From Rhodothermus marinus (GTDB taxonomy: Bacteria > Bacteroidota > Rhodothermia > Rhodothermales > Rhodothermaceae): a DNA stretch of 64,000 nt. The stretch's first letter is position 1. The number at the start of each line of letters is the position of its first letter. The DNA lies in contig NZ_AP019797.1 in the NCBI RefSeq assembly GCF_009936275.1, forward strand, positions 1,169,501 to 1,233,500, written 5' to 3'. The notes below the pieces were generated by a model that ran no database searches, was not told the origin of the DNA, and saw only the letters and a program-made list of their open reading frames with translations. Below, piece after piece: positions 54,245-63,923 of this stretch. The position numbers and the translations under genes are program-made.

Positions 54245-54964
54245 GTGCGCATTGACATTGTGACGGCATTCCCCGATCTGGTCCGGGGGCCGCTGGAATA
54301 CAGCATCATCCGGCGGGCGCGTGAGCGCGGGCTCGTGGACATCCGCGTGCACGACCTGCGCGACTACACCACGGACCGGCATCGGCAGATAGATGACTAC
54401 CCCTACGGGGGCAGCGGAGGCATGGTGCTCAAGCCGGAGCCCATCTTTCGCTGCATCGAAGCCATCCAGGAAGAGGCGGCCCGCGAGGGACACAAGATCG
54501 ATGAGGTCATCTATCTGACGCCCGACGGCCAGGTGTTCAACCAGGAGCTGGCCAATCGGCTGTCGCTCTGCCAGCACCTGGTATTGCTGGCCGGACACTA
54601 CAAGGGCGTGGACCAGCGGGTGCGGGATGCTCTGGTCACGATGGAGCTGTCCATCGGTGACTACGTGCTCAGCGGTGGCGAGCTGCCGGCGCTGGTGGTG
54701 GTGGACGCCATCGTGCGCCTGATCCCAGGTGTGCTGGGCGATGCTGAGTCGGCGCTGACCGACTCGTTCCAGGACGGGCTGCTGGATGCGCCCGTCTATA
54801 CGCGGCCGGCCGTCTTCCGCAGCATGGCCGTCCCCGAGGTGCTGCGTTCGGGCGATCACAAACGCATCGCCGCCTGGCGGGAGGAGCAGCGCCTGCTGAA
54901 GACGCGCCAGCGCCGTCCGGATCTGCTCGAAAAACTTGAATCGTCAACGACCCACGACGAATAA
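54245..54964 (+). CDS. trmD: tRNA (guanine-N1-)-methyltransferase
   Basis: 239 residues starting with GTG at 54245 ([20 protein letters not shown]). SPOUT-class enzyme that methylates G37 of tRNAs using S-adenosylmethionine. The trefoil knot is visible as [15 protein letters not shown] and [36 protein letters not shown] is also diagnostic. A GGAG lies about 13 nt upstream of the GTG, a rather long spacing. It lies in the ffh-rplS cluster. Confidence 0.96.
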   Translation: MRIDIVTAFPDLVRGPLEYSIIRRARERGLVDIRVHDLRDYTTDRHRQIDDYPYGGSGGMVLKPEPIFRCIEAIQEEAAREGHKIDEVIYLTPDGQVFNQELANRLSLCQHLVLLAGHYKGVDQRVRDALVTMELSIGDYVLSGGELPALVVVDAIVRLIPGVLGDAESALTDSFQDGLLDAPVYTRPAVFRSMAVPEVLRSGDHKRIAAWREEQRLLKTRQRRPDLLEKLESSTTHDE

Positions 54965-54979
54965 AACGGAGGATTCATC

Positions 54980-55354
54980 ATGTCGGACGAACTGATTCGC
55001 CTGGTCGAGGCCACGCAGTTGCGGGACGACATCCCGGAGTTCGGTCCGGGCGATACGGTCAACGTGCACGTGCGCGTGGTGGAGGGCGACAAAGAGCGCA
55101 TTCAGCAGTTCAAAGGCGTGGTCATCTCGATCCGTGGCAGTGGTGCCCGCAAGACCTTCACCGTGCGGAAGGTCTCCAACGGCGTAGGGGTGGAGCGCAT
55201 CTTCCCGCTCTACTCGCCCAAGATCGCCAGGATCGAGGTGCTTCGCCGGGGACACGTGCGCCGGGCCAAGCTCTACTACCTGCGCCAGCGCTCCGGCAAA
55301 TCGGCCCGCATCAAGGAGAAGCGCTACGTTGCGCCGGAAGAAGGACGGGAGTAA
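54980..55354 (+). CDS. rplS: Ribosomal protein L19
   Basis: 124 residues, full length. [45 protein letters not shown] and [15 protein letters not shown] are the family core. It lies at the 30S-50S interface. A GGAGGATT site is 6 nt before the ATG. It ends the ribosomal cluster before the terminator at 55413. Confidence 0.97.
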   Translation: MSDELIRLVEATQLRDDIPEFGPGDTVNVHVRVVEGDKERIQQFKGVVISIRGSGARKTFTVRKVSNGVGVERIFPLYSPKIARIEVLRRGHVRRAKLYYLRQRSGKSARIKEKRYVAPEEGRE

Positions 55355-55412
55355 GGCTCCATGGAGCCCGTCCTCCGGGCCGGCGTTTAACACAACGACG
55401 AACGAGTTCCCG

Positions 55413-55446
55413 AACCGCCGACCGGAACGCCGGGCCGGCGGTTTTT
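55413..55446 (+). terminator. Rho-independent terminator after rplS
   Basis: AACCGCC (55413-55419) pairs with GGCGGTT (55437-55443), with an inner CCGG/CCGG stem; a T5 run ends at 55446. It separates the translation cluster from the MqnA-like gene. Confidence 0.8.
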
Positions 55447-55486
55447 ATTGGCATCAACGCAAACTTTCCGGTGAAGCAGGGACGTT

Positions 55487-56323
55487 ATGGTGCGACTGGC
55501 CATCTGGGATACATTACCGGCCGAGTTTTTCGTATCGGGGCTGACAGCAGGTAACGTGCAGCTGCCGGTAGCGCTCGAAGTGGAACGCTGCCCGGCTCCG
55601 GAGGCGCTAACGCGTCTCCTGAACGGCGACGTCGATGTGGCCCTGGTGCCTACGCTCGACGTGCTGCTGCACAACGATGAAGTCGATGCGCTACCAGCCG
55701 TGGCGCTTTCCTCCTGGAAGTACCCCTACGCACGGATCGTGCTGCGCCAGGGGTTTCTGCAGGTGAATTCGCTGGCGCTGGATCCGCGCTACGCGCAGGA
55801 GGCGTTCATCGCGCAGGTAGTGCTTCAGGAACACTACGGCCAGACACCCCAGCCGATCGCCTACGAGGGCGCCACGCGCGACGAGCTGCTGGGCGGCGAG
55901 GAGGATGCCTGTCTGCTGATCGGCAACGACGTGCCCGCCCTGCAGACCGGCGCGCTGACGCTCGATTTGGGCCAGGAGTGGTACGAACTGGCCAACTATC
56001 CGATGGTCTGGGGCCTGTTTGCCGTACGCAAGGGCGAGGGCAACCCGCTTCTGGTCAAAACGCTCCGCCGACTGGCGAAGGCGGCCGAAGCCCGACGGGA
56101 AGTCTGGGCGCAGACCCGCGAGATGACGCCCGAGCTGCACGAATATTTTCTCGAAAATCTGCGTCTTCGCTTTGACGATCTGGTCATGGCCAGCCTGACG
56201 GAATTCCGGGAATATCTGTTCTATTTCCAGATTACCGACGAAGTCCCGGACCTGCCCCTGTACACGATCCCGGAGGACGAGGAAGACGAAGAGGAGGACG
56301 AAGACGAGGTGCCCCTGCTCTGA
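55487..56323 (+). CDS. MqnA/periplasmic-binding-like fold protein (possible chorismate dehydratase) with acidic tail
   Basis: 278 residues. The pattern LTRLLNGDVDVALVPTLDVLLHN, ALSSWKYPYARIVLRQGF and GNDVPALQTGALTLDLGQEWYELANYPMVWGLFAV (quoted in parts) matches the MqnA/MqnD group of menaquinone synthesis by the futalosine route, where MqnA dehydrates chorismate. The typical MqnA N-terminus is divergent here (LAIWDTLPAEFFVSGL), so activity is uncertain. The last about 20 residues are nearly all Asp/Glu (PEDEEDEEEDEDEVPLL), which I have not seen as usual for the family. It lies 17 bp before smpB, so the two may be co-transcribed. Confidence 0.72.
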   Translation: MVRLAIWDTLPAEFFVSGLTAGNVQLPVALEVERCPAPEALTRLLNGDVDVALVPTLDVLLHNDEVDALPAVALSSWKYPYARIVLRQGFLQVNSLALDPRYAQEAFIAQVVLQEHYGQTPQPIAYEGATRDELLGGEEDACLLIGNDVPALQTGALTLDLGQEWYELANYPMVWGLFAVRKGEGNPLLVKTLRRLAKAAEARREVWAQTREMTPELHEYFLENLRLRFDDLVMASLTEFREYLFYFQITDEVPDLPLYTIPEDEEDEEEDEDEVPLL

Positions 56324-56340
56324 ACCCGACCCTGCCCGGT

Positions 56341-56805
56341 ATGCCGGACAACATCAAGATCGTCGCCACCAACCGCAAGGCCCGCCACGAATACCACATC
56401 GAAGACACGCTCGAGGCGGGGCTGGTGCTGAAAGGCACCGAGGTCAAATCCCTCCGGGAGGGGCGGGTCAATCTGCAGGACGCCTACTGCACCGTCGAAA
56501 ACGGCGAGATGTACCTGCTGAACTGTCACATCTCGCCCTATCGGAACACCGGGACGCACGACAACCACGATCCGCTCCGGCCCCGCAAACTCCTCATGCA
56601 CAAACGCGAGATCGAACGCTGGGGGCAGGCCGCCCAACAGAAAGGCTACACGATCATCCCGCTGAAGATCTACTTCAAAAACGGCCGGGCCAAGGTGGAG
56701 ATCGGACTGGCGCGGGGTAAGAAGCTCTACGACCGCCGCGCCGACATCGCCGAGCGGGAAGCCCGGCGTCGCCTGGAACGGGTACTCAAAAGTCGTCGAG
56801 GATAA
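56341..56805 (+). CDS. smpB: SsrA-binding protein SmpB
   Basis: 154 residues. Binds tmRNA and brings it to stalled ribosomes. Diagnostic segments are IVATNRKARHEYHIEDT, GLVLKGTEVKSLREGRVNL, NCHISPYRNTGTHDNHDP, RKLLMHKREI and KAKVEIGLARGKKLYDRR-like C-terminus, with a basic tail. Length is normal. The tmRNA gene itself was not found in the window. It is 15 bp upstream of tyrS. Confidence 0.97.
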   Translation: MPDNIKIVATNRKARHEYHIEDTLEAGLVLKGTEVKSLREGRVNLQDAYCTVENGEMYLLNCHISPYRNTGTHDNHDPLRPRKLLMHKREIERWGQAAQQKGYTIIPLKIYFKNGRAKVEIGLARGKKLYDRRADIAEREARRRLERVLKSRRG

Positions 56806-56820
56806 ACCTTCGGAAGTCCC

Positions 56821-58062
56821 ATGCCGTCGTTCCCACCCGTCGAAGAACAGCTCCGGCAGATTCGCCGCGGCGTCGTCGAGATCATTCCGGAAGAGGAGCT
56901 GGTCCAGAAGCTGGAGCGCTCCTACCGCACCGGCAAGCCGCTGATCGTCAAGCTGGGCTGCGATCCCAGTAGGCCCGACCTGCACCTGGGCCATGCCGTC
57001 GTACTGCGCAAGCTCCGGCAGTTTCAGGACCTGGGCCATCAGGCCGTGCTGATCATCGGCGACTTCACGGCGATGATCGGCGACCCGACCGGCCGCTCCA
57101 AGACACGGCCGGCGCTGACGCTCGAAGAAACGCGGGCCAACGGCCGCACCTACTTCGAGCAGGCCGCCAAGATTCTCGATCCCGAGCGAACGATCATCCG
57201 CTACAACTCGGAGTGGCTCGGCCGGATGACCTTCCGGGACGTGATCGAACTGGCGGCCAAGTACACAGTGGCCCGCATGCTGGAGCGCGACGACTTCGAG
57301 AAGCGCTACAGGGCCGGCGAGCCGATCGGCATTCACGAATTCCTGTACCCGCTGGCCCAGGCCATGGACTCGGTGGAGATTCAGGCCGACGTGGAGCTGG
57401 GCGGCACCGACCAGCGCTTCAACCTGCTCGTGGGGCGCGACATCCAGCAGGCCTACGGCCAGGAGCCGCAGGTATGCCTGCTCATGCCGATCCTGGAGGG
57501 GACCGACGGCGTCGAGAAGATGTCGAAGTCGCTGGACAACTACATCGGGATCACCGAGCCGCCCGAGGAAATGTACGGCAAGGTGCTCTCGATCCCGGAT
57601 CACCTCATCTATCGCTACTTCGAGCTGGCCACGGACATCCCCACCGAGGAGCTTCCGGCCAAAAAAGAATTCGCCGAGCGCGATCCGCGCAACGCCAAGC
57701 ACGAGCTGGCCTGGACGATCGTGCGCATGTACCACGGCGAGGAGGCAGCCAACCGGGCGCGGGAGCATTTCGAGCGCACGATCATCCGGGGCGAGGCGCC
57801 CGAAGATCTGGAGCCGTTCCGTCCCACGCCGGACGAAGGCACGCGCATTGCGCTGGTCAACCTGATCGTGCAGGCTGAACTGGCGCCGTCCAAAAGCGAG
57901 GCCCGGCGGCTGATCCGGCAGGGGGCCGTCTCGATCGACGGCGAGCGCGTTACCGACGAGCACCTGGAGATTGACCTGGCGCAGCGGGCCCCCTTCGTGC
58001 TCAAGGTGGGCAAGCGCCGCTTTGCCCGGGTGGTGTGGGACGAGGCGCAGCAGCCGGCCTGA
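56821..58062 (+). CDS. tyrS: Tyrosyl-tRNA synthetase, TyrRZ-type
   Basis: 413 residues. Class I synthetase with HLGHAVV (HIGH motif) near residue 60, [28 protein letters not shown], and [11 protein letters not shown]. An S4 RNA-binding domain closes the protein ([21 protein letters not shown], about 355-410). The GDPTGR and KMSKS forms indicate the TyrRZ (TyrS2) subgroup rather than the B. stearothermophilus TyrRS type. It ends 6 bp before the convergent purE stop. Confidence 0.96.
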   Translation: MPSFPPVEEQLRQIRRGVVEIIPEEELVQKLERSYRTGKPLIVKLGCDPSRPDLHLGHAVVLRKLRQFQDLGHQAVLIIGDFTAMIGDPTGRSKTRPALTLEETRANGRTYFEQAAKILDPERTIIRYNSEWLGRMTFRDVIELAAKYTVARMLERDDFEKRYRAGEPIGIHEFLYPLAQAMDSVEIQADVELGGTDQRFNLLVGRDIQQAYGQEPQVCLLMPILEGTDGVEKMSKSLDNYIGITEPPEEMYGKVLSIPDHLIYRYFELATDIPTEELPAKKEFAERDPRNAKHELAWTIVRMYHGEEAANRAREHFERTIIRGEAPEDLEPFRPTPDEGTRIALVNLIVQAELAPSKSEARRLIRQGAVSIDGERVTDEHLEIDLAQRAPFVLKVGKRRFARVVWDEAQQPA

Positions 58063-58068
58063 CGAGGC

Positions 58069-58584
58069 TCAGGACTCCGGCGCGAAGCGGGCCTGCACGC
58101 GGGCGTCCATCTGTTCGACCTTTTCGATGAGGGCCTGCTTGTAGGCCACGACCCGCTGCAGCAATTCGGGGTCGCCCGTGGCGAGGATCTGTACGGCCAG
58201 CAGGCCGGCGTTGCGGGCCTGTCCGATGGCCACGGTGGCGACGGGCACGCCGCCAGGCATCTGCACGATCGACAGCAGCGAATCGAGTCCCTGCAGGTGA
58301 CGGGTGGGGACGGGCACGCCGATCACGGGCAGCGGCGTGGCCGAAGCGATCATGCCGGGGAGATGGGCAGCACCGCCGGCCCCGGCGATGATCACCTTGA
58401 GGCCCCGGGTGTGGGCCGTGCGGGCGTATTCCAGCATGCGGTGCGGCGTGCGGTGGGCCGAGAGCACGCGAATTTCGTAGGGTACGCCGAATTCCTCGAG
58501 CACATGGGCGGCTTCTTCCATGACGGGCAGGTCCGATTCGCTACCCATCGCGATGCCGACCAGCGGTGTGGTGGAAGCAGGCAT
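58069..58584 (-). CDS. purE: N5-carboxyaminoimidazole ribonucleotide mutase
   Basis: 171 residues. Class I PurE converts N5-CAIR to CAIR in purine synthesis. Motifs: [64 protein letters not shown]. It follows purK on the same strand with a 17-bp gap, so the two successive steps are co-expressed. Confidence 0.96.
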   Translation of the reverse strand: MPASTTPLVGIAMGSESDLPVMEEAAHVLEEFGVPYEIRVLSAHRTPHRMLEYARTAHTRGLKVIIAGAGGAAHLPGMIASATPLPVIGVPVPTRHLQGLDSLLSIVQMPGGVPVATVAIGQARNAGLLAVQILATGDPELLQRVVAYKQALIEKVEQMDARVQARFAPES

Positions 58585-58601
58585 GGTGTCGGCAGGCTGG
58601 T

Positions 58602-59744
58602 TCAGAGATAACGGGCGATCAGGTCGGCGGCCGTTTCGGCGCGCCGGCGCACCTCTTCCGGGTCGCTACCGGTGGCCGTCACATGGCCCATCTTGCGGCC
58701 GGGACGCACCTGCATCTTGCCGTACAGGTGCACGGCCACACCGGGGATCCGGAGCGCTTCGGGCAGGCCGCGCAGGTCGATCCGATCGCTGCTGCGCCGG
58801 CCGAGGATGTTCACCATGACGGCTACGGGCTCCCGCAGTTCGGGCGAGCCCAGCGGCCAGTCGAGCACGGCGCGCACGTGGTTTTCGAACTGAGAGGTGT
58901 AGCACCCTTCGATCGTGTAGTGGCCGGTGTTGTGCGGGCGCGGCGCCAGCTCGTTGATCAGGATGCGTCCGTCGGCCAGCTCGAACAGCTCCACGGCCGT
59001 GATGCCGATGCCGCCGACGGCCTCGACGGCGGCGCGGGCCACACGCCGGGCCTCTTCGGCCACGGCCGGATCGATCTCGGCGGGCGCCTGAACCAGATAG
59101 CAGCGGTGATCCTCCTGTTTCGTGTAGACGACCGGGTAGATCACTTCTTCGCCGCTCGGGCTCCGGGCCACCAGCACGGCCAGCTCGCGCACGAACGGCG
59201 CCCAGGCCTCGACGAGCAGGCCGTCTTCCTGGGCCAGCTGCGCCCAGCCGGTCTTCAGCGCTTCGGGCGAGCGGGCCGTGAAGTTGCCGTAGCCGTCGTA
59301 GGAGCCCCGGTATCGCTTGAGCATTACCGGATAGCCGAACCGTTCGGCCGCCGCCAGCGCTTCTTCCAGCGTGGCGCAGCAGGCAAACGCGGGCAGTGGC
59401 AGGCCGGCCTCGGCCAGCACACGCTTCTGACGTCCCTTGTCGCGGATGATCCGGACAGTTTCGGCCTTCGGCCAGAGTGCGGTGCCTTCGGGCAGCACCG
59501 GCTCCAGCACATCGGCCGGGGCCCACTCGCTTTCGACGGTCACCACCGTGCAGCCCTCGGCAAAGCGACGCAGCACGTCCGGGTCTTTCCAGTCGCCCAC
59601 GATCACCTCGCCCAGCCCTTCGGCCGGACCGGCCGGCTTCGGCACCAGAAACCGCACGCGCAATCCCATACGGATCGCCGCCAGGGCCGTCATGCGGCCG
59701 AGCTGACCGCCGCCCAGAATTCCGATGACCGGAGTATGCACCAC
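58602..59744 (-). CDS. purK: N5-carboxyaminoimidazole ribonucleotide synthetase
   Basis: 380 residues from a GTG at 59744 (a second GTG follows at 59741). ATP-grasp enzyme making N5-CAIR from AIR, bicarbonate and [21 protein letters not shown] opens the protein as in all Pur[54 protein letters not shown] and [20 protein letters not shown] follow. The longer frame from an ATG at 59891 adds 49 residues without family resemblance and crosses the divergent M20 promoter region, so it was rejected. It forms an operon with purE. Confidence 0.94.
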   Translation of the reverse strand: MVHTPVIGILGGGQLGRMTALAAIRMGLRVRFLVPKPAGPAEGLGEVIVGDWKDPDVLRRFAEGCTVVTVESEWAPADVLEPVLPEGTALWPKAETVRIIRDKGRQKRVLAEAGLPLPAFACCATLEEALAAAERFGYPVMLKRYRGSYDGYGNFTARSPEALKTGWAQLAQEDGLLVEAWAPFVRELAVLVARSPSGEEVIYPVVYTKQEDHRCYLVQAPAEIDPAVAEEARRVARAAVEAVGGIGITAVELFELADGRILINELAPRPHNTGHYTIEGCYTSQFENHVRAVLDWPLGSPELREPVAVMVNILGRRSSDRIDLRGLPEALRIPGVAVHLYGKMQVRPGRKMGHVTATGSDPEEVRRRAETAADLIARYL

Positions 59745-59929
59745 CTTCAGACGTTCTACGCTTCCGAGAATTTCCCCAAACGGCCCTGGCAAAATACAAG
59801 GCCCGGCGCCCCGGGTGCAATGGCGAACTCTGCAAAAGGATGCGAAAAAGCGCAGCTTCAGCGCTGGTAGCGGTTCGAGAAATGGTTGCAAGGCGGCTCG
59901 GAGGCGGCTATTTTGGGGAAAACCTGTCT
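59745..59929. promoter_or_regulatory. Divergent region between purK and the M20 peptidase gene
   Basis: 185 bp without a supported gene. It must contain promoters for purK (minus) and the peptidase (plus). TTTTGGGGAAAA lies 8-19 nt before the plus-strand start and contains a GGGGA ribosome binding site. No clear operator or riboswitch was recognised; in particular I see no purine riboswitch core. Confidence 0.35.
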
Positions 59930-61423
59930 ATGCGGATGATGCGCAAGCCGCTGCTGAAAGTCCTGATCGGAGCACTCGGGCTGTTGCTCGTGCTGATCGT
60001 CGTGCTGCTGGTGCGGGCCTGGCGGGTTGGTCAGCAGGTTGAATCGACTGAAAATCTGGAGCCGCTGGCGGTCTCGCTCGATGCGGAGGCGCTGGCGCAG
60101 CGGCTGGCCGGTGCACTCCGGTTTCCCACCGTATCCAATCAGGATCCGGCGCGCATCGACAGCAGTGCGTTTCGGGCACTGCACACCTATCTGAAAGAAA
60201 ATTTTCCCCGGGTGCACGCCCATCTCCGTCGGGAGATCATCGGTGGGCTGAGCCTGCTCTACACCTGGCCCGGACAGGACACGACGCTGCCGGCTGTGGT
60301 CTTTATGGGCCATCAGGACGTCGTGCCGATTGCCACGCCGGAGGCCTGGACACACCCGCCGTTCGGCGGCGTGGTGGCCGACGGGTTCGTCTGGGGGCGC
60401 GGGGCGCTGGACGACAAGATCAGCGTGCTGGGCGTGCTGGAGGCGGTCGAGCACCTGCTGGCCGACGGGTTTCGGCCTGTGCGAACGATCTACCTGGCTT
60501 TCGGGCACGACGAGGAAGTGGGCGGATGGCACGGCGCCCGGCAGATCGCCGAGCTGCTGGCGGCACGGGGCGTCCGGCTGATCGCCGTCGTGGACGAAGG
60601 CGGCTTCGTGGTGGACGGCGTCATTCCGGGTATGAACCGACCGGTGGCGCTGGTGGGCGTGGCCGAGAAGGGCTACGTGAGCCTGGAGCTGACGGCTACA
60701 GCGCCGGGTGGACATTCCTCGACGCCGCCCGCGCAGACGGCCATCGGGACGCTCAGCCGGGCCATCGTGACGCTGGAGGACAACCCCTTTCCGGCACGAC
60801 TCGACGGACCCACCCGGGGACTGCTGGAGCGGCTGGCGCCTTACGCCACCTTCGGAGCGCGCGTGGTGCTGGCCAACCTGTGGCTTTTCGGACCGGTGGT
60901 GAAATGGATGCTGGCCCGCTCGCCGGCCGGCAACGCCAGCCTGCGCACGACAACCGCGCCGACCATCTTTGCGGCGGGCGTCAAAGAAAACGTGCTGCCG
61001 ACGCAGGCCCGGGCCGTGGTAAACTTCCGGATCTACCCGGGCGAGACGGTCGAAAGCGTGGAGCAGCGCGTGCGGACACTGCTCGAAGACCTGCCGGTGC
61101 AGGTGCGCCGGCTCGAAGAGACGGCCACCGACCCGTCGCCGGTCTCCGATTTCGAGGGCGAGGCGTTCCGGCGGGTGGTGGCCGCCATCCGACAGGCACG
61201 GGCCGACGCGCCGCCTATCGTGGCGCCCTATCTGGTGCCGGGCGCCACAGACGCCCGCTACTTCACGGCACTGAGCCCGAACGTGTATCGGTTCATCGGC
61301 GCGCAGATCACGCCCGAACTGCTCGCCACCATCCACGGGGTGGACGAACGCGTTGCGGTGGACGAATACGTGCAGGCCGTCCGCACCTACTACGCGTTGA
61401 TCCGCGCGCTGAGCGGTCCCTGA
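59930..61423 (+). CDS. Membrane-anchored M20 family metallopeptidase (PM20D1-like)
   Basis: 497 residues from the ATG at 59930. N-terminal transmembrane helix about 13-28 (LIGALGLLLVLIVVLLV), then an M20 catalytic domain with metal ligands in VVFMGHQDVVPI (H, D), GRGALDDKIS, FGHDEEVGGWHGA (EE) and a late His near the C-terminus. The dimerisation lid is about 250-370 (GYVSLELTATAPGGHSSTPP). The size and membrane anchor match the PM20D1/carboxypeptidase S branch, which hydrolyses N-acyl amino acids or dipeptides. The active site should lie outside the cytoplasm. Substrate unknown. Confidence 0.9.
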   Translation: MRMMRKPLLKVLIGALGLLLVLIVVLLVRAWRVGQQVESTENLEPLAVSLDAEALAQRLAGALRFPTVSNQDPARIDSSAFRALHTYLKENFPRVHAHLRREIIGGLSLLYTWPGQDTTLPAVVFMGHQDVVPIATPEAWTHPPFGGVVADGFVWGRGALDDKISVLGVLEAVEHLLADGFRPVRTIYLAFGHDEEVGGWHGARQIAELLAARGVRLIAVVDEGGFVVDGVIPGMNRPVALVGVAEKGYVSLELTATAPGGHSSTPPAQTAIGTLSRAIVTLEDNPFPARLDGPTRGLLERLAPYATFGARVVLANLWLFGPVVKWMLARSPAGNASLRTTTAPTIFAAGVKENVLPTQARAVVNFRIYPGETVESVEQRVRTLLEDLPVQVRRLEETATDPSPVSDFEGEAFRRVVAAIRQARADAPPIVAPYLVPGATDARYFTALSPNVYRFIGAQITPELLATIHGVDERVAVDEYVQAVRTYYALIRALSGP

Positions 61424-61426
61424 GGC

Positions 61427-62260
61427 TCAGTAGAGCCACATGTCGAACGTCCGGCGCCAGCGCTGCGTGACCGGATGGCGCGCGCCCAGCAGCGTGAAGA
61501 TCGCCACACCGGCCTTGCGGGCCCCGTCGTCGTCATAGTAGCGGTCTTTGCGGAGCACGTCGATCAGCCGCTCGACGGCCGTGTCGAAGTCCTTGCGGGC
61601 CAGCGCTTCGATGGCCTGGCGGTAGAAGTCGCGTCCCGGGCCTTCCGGCAACGATTCGGGTTGATCCTTCAGGCGAAGCAGCCGGGCGATGGTACGGATG
61701 CCTTCGATCTGCTGCAGGTAGGCGGCTTCGGCGATGTCCAGGTTCTCCAGCAGCCGCTCCGCTTCGTCCGGATCGTCAAAGACCCGGATGCGGGCCAGCA
61801 GCACGCGTGCTTTGTCGTTGCCGGGATCGGCCGCCAGCAGCTTCCGAAGCAGCGGTTCGGCTTCGGCGAGTTTTCCTTCGTCCAGGAGCTGTTCGATCTG
61901 CTCCAGTTGCGCCCGGTTTTCGTCCGGCAACACCTCGGCCAGCCACTGTTCGATGGCATACTCCGGCAGGGCACCTACGAACTCGCCCACGACCTCGCCG
62001 TTCACGAACAGCTTCACGGCCGGGATGCCCCGGACGCCGTATTGCATGGCCAGCTCCGGATGTTCGTCCGTGTTGACCTTCACCAGCTTCCACTTGCCGG
62101 CGTATTTCTGCGCCAGGCGTTCGAGCACGGGGCCCAGAATCTGGCAGGGGCCGCACCAGGGCGCCCAGAAATCCACCAGGACGGGCATCCGATAGCTGGC
62201 TTCCAGAACGTCTCGCTGAAAATCCGTTACTTCATAAACCGTCGCGTTCGTACCTTGCAT
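61427..62260 (-). CDS. Thioredoxin-TPR fusion protein, CnoX (YbbN)-like
   Basis: 277 residues from the ATG at 62260. Thioredoxin domain 1-110 with the canonical site WCGPC (35-39), followed by tetratricopeptide-like helices (LLDEGKLAEAEPLLRKLLAADPGNDKARVLLARI, quoted in part) to the end. E. coli CnoX/YbbN has the same layout and acts as a chaperone protecting proteins from hypochlorite, but it lacks the CGPC pair; here the pair is intact, so a reductase function may remain. It is cytoplasmic (no signal peptide). It ends 4 bp from the convergent M20 gene. Confidence 0.93.
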   Translation of the reverse strand: MQGTNATVYEVTDFQRDVLEASYRMPVLVDFWAPWCGPCQILGPVLERLAQKYAGKWKLVKVNTDEHPELAMQYGVRGIPAVKLFVNGEVVGEFVGALPEYAIEQWLAEVLPDENRAQLEQIEQLLDEGKLAEAEPLLRKLLAADPGNDKARVLLARIRVFDDPDEAERLLENLDIAEAAYLQQIEGIRTIARLLRLKDQPESLPEGPGRDFYRQAIEALARKDFDTAVERLIDVLRKDRYYDDDGARKAGVAIFTLLGARHPVTQRWRRTFDMWLY

Positions 62261-62340
62261 CGTTCCACCGGGTTGGTTTTTTCCGGAAAACAACCGGCGC
62301 CGAGCGCCGACAAGATTCAGACCATCCACGGAAGTATGCC

Positions 62341-63480
62341 ATGCTGACAGTACGTAGCGTTTTTCTGATCAGTCTGCTGATCGTTCCGGCCTGCACACCG
62401 AATTCATCCCCGCCTGCAGAGGCTTATGATCCGGCATCCGACTCGCTCCGCTTTCCGGGCGAGGTACACCTGCGCAACATCCGACAGCTGACCTTCGGTG
62501 GCAACAACGCCGAGGCCTACTGGAGCTACGACGACCGCTACCTGGTCTTTCAGAGCGACTGGGCGGCCATCAATCCACAGGGCTGTGACCAGATCTTTCT
62601 GATGCGGGCCGATGGCAGGCCGCTCGCCAACGGCGAGCGCTATCGGCTGCTTTCGACCGGGAAAGGCCGCACCACGTGCGCCTACTTTCTGCCGGACGGG
62701 CGTGTGCTCTACGCTTCGACGCACGCGGCCGGCCCTGAATGCCCACCCGTGCAGCGCACGGCCGAAGGGCGCTACGTCTGGCCCGTCTACGACACCTACG
62801 ACATTTACATAACCGACACGACGGGCGCGGAGCCCGAGCTGCTCATCGGCGGGCCCGGCTACGACGCCGAGGCGACCGTCTCGCCGGACGGCCGCTACGT
62901 GGTCTTCACCTCCAGCCGGACGGGCGACCTGGAACTCTGGCGCTACGACCTGCAGACGGGCGAGCTGCTACAGCTCACGCACGAGCTGGGCTACGACGGT
63001 GGGGCCTTCTTCTCACCGGACGGAAGCAGGATCGTCTGGCGGGCCAGCCGCCCCACCGGCGAGGCGGCCGAGCGCTACCGGCGGCTGCTGGCACAGGGGC
63101 TCGTCGAACCGACCGACATGGATCTGTTCGTGGCCGATGCCGACGGAAGCAACCCGCGTCGGGTAATCCAGCTACCCGGTTCGCAATGGGCGCCGTACTT
63201 TCACCCCGACGGCGAGCGGATCATCTTCGCCTCGAACCACCACACCGAGGGCGGGCGGCTGTTCGATCTGTTTCTGATTCGGCTGGACGGCACCGGCCTG
63301 GAGCAGATCACCCATTCGGGTACGTTCGACGCGTTTCCGATGTTTTCGCGCGACGGCAAGCGGCTCGTTTTCGCTTCGAACCGCAATGCCCGGGGGGAGC
63401 CCTCGCGTGAGACGAACATTTTCGTGGCGGACTGGGTCGAACATCCGGAGCCTGTGGACCTGAACTTCGGCCGCGAATGA
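62341..63480 (+). CDS. TolB-like beta-propeller lipoprotein
   Basis: 379 residues. Signal sequence with lipobox LLIVPAC (Cys at 19). The remainder is a six-bladed propeller of PD40-type repeats: AYWSYDDRYLVFQSD, ATVSPDGRYVVFTSS, AFFSPDGSRIVWRAS, PYFHPDGERIIFASN, PMFSRDGKRLVFASN. Similar proteins are often described as TolB-like or as non-peptidase relatives of S9 enzymes; no hydrolase domain is present. It is likely a periplasmic binding scaffold. The stop overlaps the next start by 4 bp. Confidence 0.88.
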   Translation: MLTVRSVFLISLLIVPACTPNSSPPAEAYDPASDSLRFPGEVHLRNIRQLTFGGNNAEAYWSYDDRYLVFQSDWAAINPQGCDQIFLMRADGRPLANGERYRLLSTGKGRTTCAYFLPDGRVLYASTHAAGPECPPVQRTAEGRYVWPVYDTYDIYITDTTGAEPELLIGGPGYDAEATVSPDGRYVVFTSSRTGDLELWRYDLQTGELLQLTHELGYDGGAFFSPDGSRIVWRASRPTGEAAERYRRLLAQGLVEPTDMDLFVADADGSNPRRVIQLPGSQWAPYFHPDGERIIFASNHHTEGGRLFDLFLIRLDGTGLEQITHSGTFDAFPMFSRDGKRLVFASNRNARGEPSRETNIFVADWVEHPEPVDLNFGRE

Positions 63481-63923
63481 TGCTGCGCTGGTTGCGACGC
63501 CATGCTGAGCCGGTTTCCTGGGCGTCTGCCTGCCGACGGGCCGTCCGGGGCGCCGCCTATCTGGACCGGGTCGATCCCGGCTGGTACCGGCACGTCGATC
63601 TGGATCGGCTGGAGCTGGCCGACGGCGCGCGGTGCGTGCTGGGCCAGCGCTACGGGGCGTTCTTTCCGGGATTGACGCGGGCCGGCCTGTTGAACCTGAG
63701 CAGCGCGCCGCTGGGAAGCCTTTCGCCTGTCGATTATGGCTTTCTGTGCGTGCAGGGCGTGGACGAAGCGACGCAGGCGCGCGACTATGCATTGCTCAAC
63801 CGCGCCTGGCGCCGGGAAATCCGGCGGCGACGCCGGCGCGATGCGTCAGCGGCGGCGCAGGATCTGCCGGAGTTCGCGGGCGCGGCGCACGAGCGCGAGC
63901 CCGATGCCGCCGCTCATCAGTAG
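63477..63923 (+). CDS. Small protein of unknown function
   Basis: 148 residues, coupled to the preceding lipoprotein gene by an overlapping ATGA. The core YLDRVDPGWYRHVDLDRLELADGARCVLGQRYG (quoted in part) recalls short uncharacterised proteins seen in phages and Actinobacteria with a WxxxxDLDxLxLxSxxxCVLGQLYG-like pattern. A very basic stretch REIRRRRRRD follows. The last 78 bp overlap the convergent CcmF-like gene, and the C-terminus there (Ala/Asp/Glu-rich) is probably not conserved. Function not known. Confidence 0.6.
   Translation: MMLRWLRRHAEPVSWASACRRAVRGAAYLDRVDPGWYRHVDLDRLELADGARCVLGQRYGAFFPGLTRAGLLNLSSAPLGSLSPVDYGFLCVQGVDEATQARDYALLNRAWRREIRRRRRRDASAAAQDLPEFAGAAHEREPDAAAHQ

Noticed and set aside
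58666-59835. 389-residue Arg/Gly-rich frame opposite the reading frame used for purK
   Set aside because: Out-of-frame shadow of purK with low-complexity composition.
59745-59929. Purine riboswitch before purK
   Set aside because: No conserved three-way-junction core or paired loops could be recognised.
60352-60371. CGCCGTTCGGCG palindrome as a dyad operator
   Set aside because: It lies inside the M20 coding sequence, has a different stem and no promoter elements.
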